Assembly (NCBI GenBank): GCA_030646565.1
Contig: JAUSLA010000035.1
Coordinates: 1-14,910, forward strand
DNA: 14,910 nt
Reading direction: 5' to 3'
Source of the DNA: a bacterium
GTDB taxonomy: Bacteria > Patescibacteriota > Minisyncoccia > Minisyncoccales > RBG-13-42-11
The position numbers and the translations under genes were made by a program. The notes below the pieces were generated by a model. The model was not told where the DNA came from. It was given only the letters and a program-made list of their open reading frames with translations, and ran no database searches. The stretch's first letter is position 1; each line of letters opens with the position of its first letter. Positions 7,159 to 13,219 of the stretch are shown one piece after another.

Positions 7159-8094
7159 TTGCATAAAAAGCGAAAAATATTTTTAGTTTTTATACTTGTT
7201 TCTTTATTGGCGATATTTCTTGTTGCGATAAATTTTTCTTCTTTTCTGGAAGGGATAAAATTTTTATATAATGGTTTAACCTACTCCGAAATAAGCAATA
7301 ATCCGATAAATCCAAACGGGAAGTACGGAGCCATATATGATTTAGTTAAAATATTTTCAATTGAAAGAATGGAGTATATAAGAAAATATCTTAATTCAAA
7401 AAACATAGATTATAAGTTAATACCAAATCCGGGCGGAGAAGATAATATATTAGTTTCAAATATTTCCAATAAAGATTCGTACACATTGATAGTTGCCCAC
7501 TATGATAAATATACGGAAAAAGAAGATTATCAAGGGGCATTGGACAATGCGGCATCTGTTGTTGTATTGTTAAATTTAATCTCTGATCTGGGCGACAAGA
7601 AATTATTGCCTGAAAATGTTGGATTTCTTTTTACCGGGCTGGAGGAAAAAGGAATTTTAGGTTCGCAATATTTTGTATACTGGGCGAAGGCAAATAATTA
7701 TAAAATTAAAAGAGCAATAGTTTTGGATATGATAGGAAGGGGGAATTTAATGGCAATGACTCCGGGAGTAAAAAATGGTCTTAAATTTAATATACCTTTT
7801 GTGGCAGAAATATTAATCAATTTCCCGCCTGTCATAAATGCCAAATATTGGAACATTGATAACTCAATTATAGATTTTAAAAAATACGGAATTAAAACGA
7901 ATAATAATGTGGTAACCACAAGCGACGCTTCTTCGTTTCTTCTTCTTGGAATACCGGCAGCGCACTTAAGTTCTGACAATATTTGGCACATATTAAATGT
8001 GATGCATACCAACAAAGATACCATTGAGAAGCTGGATGAAAAATCTTTAGAAAATGCCGAAAGAATTCTGGAAAATTATATACAATCATTATAA
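7159..8094 (+). CDS. Membrane-anchored M28-family metallopeptidase (aminopeptidase-like)
   Basis: The 311-aa product has a basic start (HKKRK) and one N-terminal membrane helix (about 6-25), then a zinc peptidase domain expected outside the membrane. The M28 metal-binding and catalytic set can be traced: His114-x-Asp116 in VAHYDK, bridging Asp129 in ALDNAASV, Glu162-Glu163 in GLEEKG, Asp190 in VLDMIG, and His283 in VMHTNKDT. The family removes amino acids from peptides or other amide substrates with two zinc ions; this member's substrate is unknown. The best start is a TTG at 7159, because the frame opens at 7144 and no upstream ATG exists. The next in-frame ATG lies well inside the protein, past the membrane helix. 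The gene looks more AT-rich than its neighbours by eye, suggesting separate acquisition. A strong terminator follows at 8136-8162. Confidence 0.85.
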   Translation: MHKKRKIFLVFILVSLLAIFLVAINFSSFLEGIKFLYNGLTYSEISNNPINPNGKYGAIYDLVKIFSIERMEYIRKYLNSKNIDYKLIPNPGGEDNILVSNISNKDSYTLIVAHYDKYTEKEDYQGALDNAASVVVLLNLISDLGDKKLLPENVGFLFTGLEEKGILGSQYFVYWAKANNYKIKRAIVLDMIGRGNLMAMTPGVKNGLKFNIPFVAEILINFPPVINAKYWNIDNSIIDFKKYGIKTNNNVVTTSDASSFLLLGIPAAHLSSDNIWHILNVMHTNKDTIEKLDEKSLENAERILENYIQSL

Positions 8095-8100
8095 TCTAAA

Positions 8101-8137
8101 TTGTTCAACGTGAAATGTTGAACAAAATGTTGAACAA
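8101..8137. repeat. TTGTTCAAC / GTTGAACAA inverted and direct repeat
   Basis: TTGTTCAAC (8101-8109) is the exact reverse complement of GTTGAACAA (8117-8125), which repeats directly at 8129-8137 within AATGTTGAACAA units. It lies between the M28 stop and its terminator. The role is unknown. Confidence 0.6.
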
Positions 8138-8162
8138 AAACGGGCAGCGATTGCCCGTTTTT
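8136..8162. terminator. Perfect intrinsic terminator after the M28 gene
   Basis: AAAAACGGGCA (8136-8146), loop GCGAT, TGCCCGTTTTT (8152-8162): an 11-bp perfect stem with A-run and T-run, hence usable from both sides. It separates the + strand peptidase gene from the minus-strand tRNAs. Confidence 0.92.
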
Positions 8163-8170
8163 GTTTATAG

Positions 8171-8201
8171 AGCAAAGATGAAGCTTCGCTTCATCTTTGC
8201 T
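8171..8201. repeat. Perfect 14-bp hairpin with TTC loop
   Basis: AGCAAAGATGAAGC (8171-8184), TTC, GCTTCATCTTTGCT (8188-8201). Its inner GATGAAGC/GCTTCATC stem recurs at 14578-14597 between two pilin genes. There is no strong T tract, so it belongs to the family of short-loop intergenic hairpins of this window. Confidence 0.75.
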
Positions 8202-8223
8202 TTCATTGCGATTCAAACTCCGA

Positions 8224-8270
8224 ACCTCTGTCCACACAGAGGTGAAAGGCGAAAAGAAATTTATTTCTTT
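8224..8270. repeat. Two hairpins downstream of tRNA-Gly
   Basis: ACCTCTGT-CCAC-ACAGAGGT (8224-8243) and AAAGAAAT-TT-ATTTCTTT (8253-8270). The second begins two bases after the tRNA-Gly discriminator on the minus strand and may help end or process the tRNA transcript. Confidence 0.6.
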
Positions 8271-8271
8271 G

Positions 8272-8342
8272 AGCGGGTGATGGGAATCGAACCCACATAG
8301 TCTGGTTGGAAACCAGAAGCACTACCATTGTGCTACACCCGC
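8272..8342 (-). tRNA. tRNA-Gly (anticodon UCC)
   Basis: Read on the minus strand, a GCGGGTG/CACCCGC acceptor stem, GCAC/GTGC D stem, anticodon stem TCTGG/CCAGA with loop TTTCCAA (anticodon TCC), and a T arm with GGTTCGATTCC form a full cloverleaf of 71 nt. The discriminator is U, as usual for bacterial tRNA-Gly. CCA is not encoded. It lies two bases downstream of tRNA-Pro and would be cotranscribed with it. Confidence 0.96.
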
Positions 8343-8344
8343 AA

Positions 8345-8415
8345 TCGGGGTGCCGAGATTCGAACTCGGGTCAAACGCTCCCAAAGCGTTTATGCTACCA
8401 TTACACCACACCCCG
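8345..8415 (-). tRNA. tRNA-Pro (anticodon UGG)
   Basis: On the minus strand CGGGGTG pairs with CACCCCG. The anticodon stem AACGC/GCGTT encloses TTTGGGA (anticodon TGG), and the T arm holds GAGTTCGAATCTC. It has 71 nt including discriminator A, with no encoded CCA. It is first in the tRNA pair; only two bases (8343-8344) separate it from tRNA-Gly. Confidence 0.96.
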
Positions 8416-8428
8416 CTTTTTTGAAGTT

Positions 8429-8434
8429 ATCATA
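8429..8434 (-). promoter_or_regulatory. Possible -10 box of the tRNA-Pro/Gly transcript
   Basis: On the minus strand this reads TATGAT, five of six consensus bases. It would place the transcript start about seven bases before tRNA-Pro. No good -35 at 17 bases was found, so this is tentative. It overlaps the divergent kinase promoter region. Confidence 0.4.
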
Positions 8435-8464
8435 TTTTCAACTTTTTTTCAAATGTGGTAAAAT
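8435..8464 (+). promoter_or_regulatory. Extended -10 promoter of the histidine kinase gene
   Basis: TTTTCA (8435-8440), an 18-base spacer, then TGG-TAAAAT (8456-8464), an extended -10. The expected start point is about 8470-8472, on or beside the kinase ATG at 8472, which would make a leaderless mRNA. Confidence 0.5.
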
Positions 8465-8471
8465 TTATTTA

Positions 8472-9419
8472 ATGGAAGTAAAAGAAACTATTTCTCAATT
8501 CAATATTCCGGGTCAATGTAAGAAATATGGCTTGCCGCTTTGGCAGTGCCCCCAATTTCTTTTTCTAATAATGGGAGCGACTATCATTGTTTCTATTTTG
8601 GTTGCCTATATTGTGGGAGAAAGATATATTGAAGACCCGCAAATAATCGTTTTAATTGTTCTTTTTGTGGCCGCAATCTTATTTATAATGGCAAGTATTA
8701 TTATCCGGAGTTTTGAAAAGCTGGCCGAGGTGAGTAAGATGAAAACAGAGTTTGTTAATATCGTTTCCCACCAGCTTCGTTCGCCCGTTTCCAATCTTAA
8801 ATGGGTAATTGAATTTCTCATTTCCGGCAAGATTGAAAAGACGGCGGAAAAACAGCAAGAATACCTTCAAATTTTAAAAGAAAATACAGAAAAAATGGAA
8901 GAATTGATTTCCGACCTGTTAATCGTCTCCAGAATTGAGCAGGGCGAATTTCTTCCAAAAAAGGAAAAAATTTCTTTAGATGATTTAATTGAAAAAGCGA
9001 TAAAAGAAGCAGAGCTTTTTACTCAAGCCTCCAACCTCAAAATAGAATTTAAAAAAAATAAAGAACTGCTTCAAGTTAATGCCGATCCTTTTCAGTTGAA
9101 ATTAGCCATAGACAATCTTTTGGATAACGCCATCCGCTATTCTAAGGAAAAGGGAGGCATAGAAATTAAATTGGAAGAAAAGAACAAAACTTTGTTTTTC
9201 GAGATACGGGACAACGGAGTGGGGATTCCCAAGGAAGACCAAAAACATATTTTCCAAAAATTCTTCCGTTCCGGCAACGCGTTAAAGCACAAAACCGAGG
9301 GATCTGGCTTGGGCTTGTATATTGTTAAATCAATAATTGAGAAGTCGGGAGGAAAAATAGGTTTTAAAAGCCAGGAAGGCCAAGGGTCGACTTTCTGGTT
9401 TAGTTTGCCAATACAATGA
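8472..9419 (+). CDS. Two-pass membrane sensor histidine kinase without a sensor domain
   Basis: The 315-aa kinase autophosphorylates on a histidine and passes phosphate to a response regulator, very likely the one encoded next. From the ATG at 8472: a short cytoplasmic lead with an odd CKKYGLPLWQCPQFLF motif (Cys16, Cys26); two membrane helices (about 29-49 and 57-78) joined by only about eight residues, so there is no external sensor domain; HisKA domain with His100 in IVSHQLRSP; HATPase domain with N box Asn219 in LLDNAIRYS, G1 box DNGVGIP from Asp247, F-box-like FFRSG, and G2 box GSGLGLYIVK. The frame is open through the tRNA-Pro gene to 8328, but that extension reads tRNA and is false. 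The signal may be sensed in the membrane or via the cysteines (inference). Confidence 0.95.
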   Translation: MEVKETISQFNIPGQCKKYGLPLWQCPQFLFLIMGATIIVSILVAYIVGERYIEDPQIIVLIVLFVAAILFIMASIIIRSFEKLAEVSKMKTEFVNIVSHQLRSPVSNLKWVIEFLISGKIEKTAEKQQEYLQILKENTEKMEELISDLLIVSRIEQGEFLPKKEKISLDDLIEKAIKEAELFTQASNLKIEFKKNKELLQVNADPFQLKLAIDNLLDNAIRYSKEKGGIEIKLEEKNKTLFFEIRDNGVGIPKEDQKHIFQKFFRSGNALKHKTEGSGLGLYIVKSIIEKSGGKIGFKSQEGQGSTFWFSLPIQ

Positions 9420-9532
9420 CCCTACAAAATTACGAAAAGGTACGAATATACGAAAACGTATTCGGATACCGAAGGTGAAGAAGAGAGCGAAGTTCTCTTT
9501 GCCTATTCGTAATAAATTCGTAATTCGTAGGG
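9420..9532. repeat. Inverted arrays of TACGAAT-type repeats between kinase and regulator
   Basis: The spacer starts CCCTAC (9420-9425) and ends GTAGGG (9527-9532). The left arm has TACGAA three times (9431-9454); the right arm has ATTCGTA three times (9505-9529). The two arms are largely complementary. Inside lie TTCGG-ATA-CCGAA (9461-9473) and AAGAGA/TCTCTT (9481-9499). The distal end also supplies the Shine-Dalgarno-like AGGG for the response regulator. The plan resembles the repeats before hppA and pilB but uses a different unit. Confidence 0.75.
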
Positions 9533-9538
9533 AAAATC

Positions 9539-9907
9539 ATGAAGACAATATTATTCATTGAAGACGAAGCAGCTCTTCAAAAAACCTTGGGCGAGTTTCT
9601 TGCCCGAGAGGGTTATGAAATGATTTCTGCCTTAGACGGAGAAATTGGATTTAAATTAGCTAAAACAAAAAACCCGGATTTAATTTTGCTTGATTTAATT
9701 TTGCCCAAAAAAAACGGGTTTGAAGTTTTGAAAGAGCTAAAAGAGAATACGAAAACAAGCGATATTCCCGTAATTGTTATGACTAACCTTGAAGCTATGG
9801 AAAGCGTTGACAAAGCTCTTGAGTTGGGAGCAACCACTTATCTGGTTAAAGCCAATTATTCTTTAGAAGAGGTATTGGAAAAGATTAAAAAAGTTCTCGG
9901 TGAATAA
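9539..9907 (+). CDS. Single-domain response regulator (receiver only)
   Basis: The 122-aa product is a stand-alone CheY-like receiver. The acidic pocket is Glu8-Asp9-Glu10 in FIEDEA, the phosphoacceptor is Asp52 in LILLDLILPKKNG, the switch residue is Thr82 in VMTN, and the conserved lysine is Lys104 in YLVKA. There is no DNA-binding or enzymatic output domain, so it must act by binding a protein. The ATG at 9539 has AGGG at 9529-9532, one of few Shine-Dalgarno-like sites in this window. The histidine kinase gene precedes it by 119 bp, and pilB follows by 75 bp. Control of the pilus motor, as for PilG/CheY-type receivers elsewhere, is a reasonable guess from context only. Confidence 0.95.
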   Translation: MKTILFIEDEAALQKTLGEFLAREGYEMISALDGEIGFKLAKTKNPDLILLDLILPKKNGFEVLKELKENTKTSDIPVIVMTNLEAMESVDKALELGATTYLVKANYSLEEVLEKIKKVLGE

Positions 9908-9911
9908 TTCA

Positions 9912-9982
9912 TTTTAACATTTAAGCATTTTAACATTTTAACAATGTTTAGATGTTAATATGTTAATATGTTTAGATGATTT
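9912..9982. repeat. Facing 8-bp tandem arrays before pilB
   Basis: Left: TTTTAACA, TTTAAGCA, TTTTAACA, TTTTAACA in a row (9912-9943). Right: TTAATATG, TTAATATG, TTTAGATG (9955-9978), then ATTT and the pilB ATG. The units and the 3' edge (ATGTTTAGATGAT before the ATG) match the element upstream of hppA, so the two spacers belong to one repeat family. Confidence 0.75.
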
Positions 9983-11731
9983 ATGAAGGTTGAGCCGCAA
10001 CAATTAAAAATTTTTCTCTTGGACGCAAAATTAATAACTGCCGCCCAATTTGAAAAGGCGAAAAAAATCGCCGAGAAAACCGGCCAAAAAATCGGCGATG
10101 TTTTAATTTCCGAAGGATTCATTTCACAGGAAGACATGATTAAAATGGAAGCGTACATTTTGGGAATCCCTTTTGTTAATTTAGAAAAAGAGAAAATTGA
10201 GCCGGATGTCTTAAGAATTATTCCTGAACCTATTGCCCGTTCCCATAATATTGTTGCTTTCAGAAAGAAAGGACAGGATTTGGAGGTGGCAATGCTTGAC
10301 CCGGAGGATTTGAGAACAGTTGAATTTATTAAAAAAACATCCGATCTAAGGATTCTGCCAAGATTGACTACGCCGAGAAGCATCAAAAATACTCTTTTGC
10401 AGTATCAAAAGACTCTGGAGGCAGAATTTGGAGATATAATTAAAAAAGAAGCGGGTGGCATTAAAACAGTAAGAGAGGGGGCGGAGATAGTTCAAAAAGA
10501 AAATCTTCAGAAAATAGCGGAGGACTTGCCGGTGGTGAGAATTGTTGACACGCTTTTGAAGCACGCTATTTTAGAGAGATCTTCGGATATTCACATAGAG
10601 CCCTTAGAAAAAGAAGTGGTGGTGCGATATAGGATAGATGGCATTTTAAGAGACGCTATGGTTCTTCCCAAACAGGCTGCTTCTGGCATTGTCGCCAGAA
10701 TTAAAGTTTTATCCAATTTGAAACTTGACGAGCACCGGCTTCCCCAAGACGGCAGATTTAGGATTGAAAGCGAGGATTACAAATATTCAATCAGGGTTTC
10801 GGTTTTGCCGGTGTATGATGGAGAAAAGATTGTAATGCGATTATTATCCGAAACATCAAAGGCCTTTACCTTAGAACAGTTGGGCATCAGGGGCAAGGCC
10901 TTGGAAGATATTCAGGATAATTTGAGAAAGCCGGTTGGTATGATTTTGATAACAGGGCCTACCGGCTGCGGAAAAACCACTACTTTATACGCAATGATGG
11001 AAATTTTGAATGTGCCCGGAAAGAATATTTCAACGGTTGAGGACCCGATTGAATACAGAATGCCTAGGGTAAACCAGACGCAGGTAAGCCCGAAAATTGG
11101 ACTGACATTTGCTTCCGGTCTTCGTTCTTTGGTGAGGCAGGACCCGGATATTATTATGGTTGGAGAAATCAGAGATAATGAGACCGCCGGATTAGCCATT
11201 AACGCCGCTTTGACGGGCCACTTGGTTTTATCAACCCTGCACACAACCTCGGCCGCCGGCGCCATCCCCCGCCTGATTGATATGAAAGTTGAGCCGTTTC
11301 TGATTTCTTCAACCCTAAGCATTATTTTAGCCCAGCGGCTGGTTAGAAAATTGACCGGCGAAAAAGAAAAATACCAGCTTAAAGAAGCCGAAATAAAAGA
11401 TATAGGGAAATATTGCGACTTGGAAAAGGTCTTAAAAATTCTTAAAGAAGAAAAATTGGCAAAGCCAAAAGACACTTTAAAAGACATTACATTTTATCGG
11501 CCCAAGTCCTCCAAAGAAAGCCCCGAAGGATACAAGGGCCGGCTTGGGATTTATGAAGTCTTGCCCGTAACCGAGACAATAAAGGAGCTGATTATTAAAC
11601 AAGCGACCTCTGACCAAATCCAAACACAGGCCAAAAAAGAAGGAATGGTAACAATGGTTGAAGACGGCTTTATTAAAGCTGCCCAAGGCATAACAAGCAT
11701 TGAAGAAGTTCTACGCGTCATTGTGGAGTGA
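9983..11731 (+). CDS. pilB: Type IV pilus assembly ATPase PilB (GspE/PilB family)
   Basis: Cytoplasmic hexameric motor that drives pilin polymerisation through the PilC platform. The 582-aa protein has an N-terminal MshEN/GspE-N type domain (about 1-150) and the secretion ATPase core. Visible motifs: SSDIHIEPLEKEVVVRYRID at the start of the core; Walker A GPTGCGKTT (325-333, Lys331); Asp box with TVEDPIEY; Walker B-like DPDIIMVGEIRD with Asp387 and Glu395; His box GHLVLSTLHTTSA; and C-terminal YKGRLGIYEVLPVT. The zinc-binding tetracysteine segment usual for PilB/GspE is lost: around the site (about 450-525) there is a single Cys and a Lys/Glu-rich stretch, with RPKSSKESPEG where a CxxC would be. 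No pilT-like gene is adjacent. No Shine-Dalgarno sequence; the start abuts the 8-bp repeat element. Confidence 0.96.
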   Translation: MKVEPQQLKIFLLDAKLITAAQFEKAKKIAEKTGQKIGDVLISEGFISQEDMIKMEAYILGIPFVNLEKEKIEPDVLRIIPEPIARSHNIVAFRKKGQDLEVAMLDPEDLRTVEFIKKTSDLRILPRLTTPRSIKNTLLQYQKTLEAEFGDIIKKEAGGIKTVREGAEIVQKENLQKIAEDLPVVRIVDTLLKHAILERSSDIHIEPLEKEVVVRYRIDGILRDAMVLPKQAASGIVARIKVLSNLKLDEHRLPQDGRFRIESEDYKYSIRVSVLPVYDGEKIVMRLLSETSKAFTLEQLGIRGKALEDIQDNLRKPVGMILITGPTGCGKTTTLYAMMEILNVPGKNISTVEDPIEYRMPRVNQTQVSPKIGLTFASGLRSLVRQDPDIIMVGEIRDNETAGLAINAALTGHLVLSTLHTTSAAGAIPRLIDMKVEPFLISSTLSIILAQRLVRKLTGEKEKYQLKEAEIKDIGKYCDLEKVLKILKEEKLAKPKDTLKDITFYRPKSSKESPEGYKGRLGIYEVLPVTETIKELIIKQATSDQIQTQAKKEGMVTMVEDGFIKAAQGITSIEEVLRVIVE

Positions 11732-11756
11732 CATCCCGCATCGGAATGTGGTCGGG

Positions 11757-11980
11757 GATATTATAAATATCTTCGGTCGGTTTCCCTCGGTTGACACGCA
11801 GTCGGCAGAAGTGGCAAGATAAAGTTTATTTTCGGCCGCTGCTCTATCTCGTCCCGCCCCCGAGCCATAGCGAAGGGTGGCGACGAGGACTACGTCCTCG
11901 TCTTCACCTCATCCCGCTTCGCGGGAATCGGTCTGCGATATGTCCACCTCGGAAAACCGGCCTCAGATATTTGCAATAAC
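11757..11980. repeat. Long imperfect inverted repeat with inner hairpins between pilB and pilC
   Basis: The 267-bp spacer (11732-11998) has no credible gene. Its left arm (11757-11805, starting GATATTATAAATATCT) and the reverse complement of its right arm (11929-11980, starting GTTATTGCAAATATCT) align over roughly 50 bases. In the core 26 bases (from AAATATCT) 20 match, and further in GTTGACACGCAG faces a GTGGACATATCGCAG version. Between the arms are perfect hairpins GACGAGGAC-TAC-GTCCTCGTC (11882-11902) and CCCGC-TTC-GCGGG (11913-11925). It could be a degenerate MITE-like element or a large regulatory RNA structure. Confidence 0.6.
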
Positions 11981-11998
11981 TAATTTTGTATTACTACT

Positions 11999-13219
11999 AT
12001 GGCAAAATATTCTTACATCGCTAAATCGCAAACAGGAGAAGAAAAATCCGGAATTTTAGAGGCAAAAGACGAATATCAGTTAGCCCGAATTCTTCGTAAA
12101 GAAGGCCTGCTTTTAATTAAGGCTAAACTTGCGGAAAAAATAAATAAAAAAGGGTTAAAATTCCAGCTTCCTTTTTTGGGAGGAGTTTCTTTAACTGAAA
12201 AAATGTTCTTTACAAGAAATCTTCAGGTGATGGTTTCTTCCGGTCTTTCATTGCCCCGCGCCTTAGAGATTCTTTATTTGCAAGCAAAAAATAAAAAATT
12301 TAAGAAAGCGCTTTTTGAAATAAAAGAAAAAATAATCAAAGGAGAAAATTTTTCCGAGGCGCTGAAAAGCCACCCAAATATTTTTTCTGAATTATTCCAA
12401 AGTATGTTAAAAATTGGGGAAGAATCGGGAACTTTAGACGAGGTTTTGAAAACTCTTACAAGGCAGATGGAAAGAGAACATGATCTTCAGTCAAAAATAA
12501 AAGGAGCGTTAATGTATCCCGTCGTAATTATTTTAGCTATGATTGGCATTGGCGTTATGATGCTGATTCTTGTTGTTCCCCAGCTGGCCAAGACCTTTGC
12601 CGAGCTTAATATTGAACTGCCCCTTACCACAAAATTAGTTATAGGTCTGGCCGATTTTTTGGTTAAAAGATGGTATCTTTTTCCCTTCATAATTATTATT
12701 TTTGCGGTTTTATGCTGGCGCATTTTGCAAACTAAAGCCGGAAAAAAAATTATTAACGCGCTTTTTCTCAAAATTCCCATTGTTTCTTCTTTGATTAAAA
12801 AAAGCAATTCAGCTTATATGCTGCGGAACTTGAGTTCGTTAATATCTGCCGGCGTCCCGATTGTAAGGTCTTTGGAGATTACTGCCAACACTTTAGGAAA
12901 TATCTATTTCAAAAACGCTTTGCAGAAAGCAGCGGAAAAAGTAGGGACAGGATCCAAGCTTTCCGAAGCCCTAGAGCCTTATCAAGATGTTTATGGTGTC
13001 ATTATCTTGCAAATGCTCAAGGTCGGAGAGGAGACAGGAGAGACATCCGGCATCTTGCAGAAATTAGCTGATTTTTTTGAAGAGGAGGTTGGGAACGAAA
13101 CTAAAAATTTAACCGCTATCATTGAGCCTGTTTTGATGCTTTTTATCGGGGGGGCTGTTGGTTTTTTTGCGATTTCAATGATCCAGCCGATGTATTCAAT
13201 GCTGGGAGGCATACAATGA
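11999..13219 (+). CDS. pilC: Type IV pilus inner-membrane platform protein PilC (GspF family)
   Basis: PilC sits in the cytoplasmic membrane and couples PilB turnover to pilin insertion. The 406-aa protein has the typical N-terminal start (YIAKSQTGEEKSGILEAKDE) and two T2SF domains, about 66-190 and 270-395. Each has the family LxxGxxxxxALE-like helix (MVSSGLSLPRALEIL; LISAGVPIVRSLEIT) and a GEExG turn (KIGEESGTLDEVL; KVGEETGETSGIL). Three membrane segments are seen: about 172-195, 226-245 and 372-395, with proline-rich YPVVI before the first. Length is normal for PilC. The ATG at 11999 has no Shine-Dalgarno sequence. The stop overlaps the next ATG by four bases (ATGA, 13216-13219), so the following pilin is probably translationally coupled. 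Confidence 0.96.
   Translation: MAKYSYIAKSQTGEEKSGILEAKDEYQLARILRKEGLLLIKAKLAEKINKKGLKFQLPFLGGVSLTEKMFFTRNLQVMVSSGLSLPRALEILYLQAKNKKFKKALFEIKEKIIKGENFSEALKSHPNIFSELFQSMLKIGEESGTLDEVLKTLTRQMEREHDLQSKIKGALMYPVVIILAMIGIGVMMLILVVPQLAKTFAELNIELPLTTKLVIGLADFLVKRWYLFPFIIIIFAVLCWRILQTKAGKKIINALFLKIPIVSSLIKKSNSAYMLRNLSSLISAGVPIVRSLEITANTLGNIYFKNALQKAAEKVGTGSKLSEALEPYQDVYGVIILQMLKVGEETGETSGILQKLADFFEEEVGNETKNLTAIIEPVLMLFIGGAVGFFAISMIQPMYSMLGGIQ

Noticed and set aside
8115..8300. 61-codon frame ending VMGIEPT
   Set aside because: It reads through the terminator, the hairpins and the start of tRNA-Gly; this peptide ending is a well-known false translation of tRNA genes.
8328..8471. 48-residue N-terminal extension of the histidine kinase
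   Set aside because: It translates tRNA-Pro (RGAEIRTRV-type text) and spacer. The promoter-like sequence and the ATG at 8472 give the proper start.
10912..11487. 191-codon minus-strand frame within pilB
   Set aside because: It is the antisense shadow of the conserved ATPase core; the + strand carries all the motifs.
11791..11824. TTGACA at 11791 as a pilC promoter
   Set aside because: The nearest -10-like sequence (GATAAA) is about 21 bases away, and the box lies inside the inverted-repeat arm.
11791..12059. Short frames of 62 and 60 codons in the pilB-pilC spacer
   Set aside because: They cross perfect hairpins and the pilC start, begin at weak or unsupported starts, and have low-complexity Arg/Ser/Pro products.
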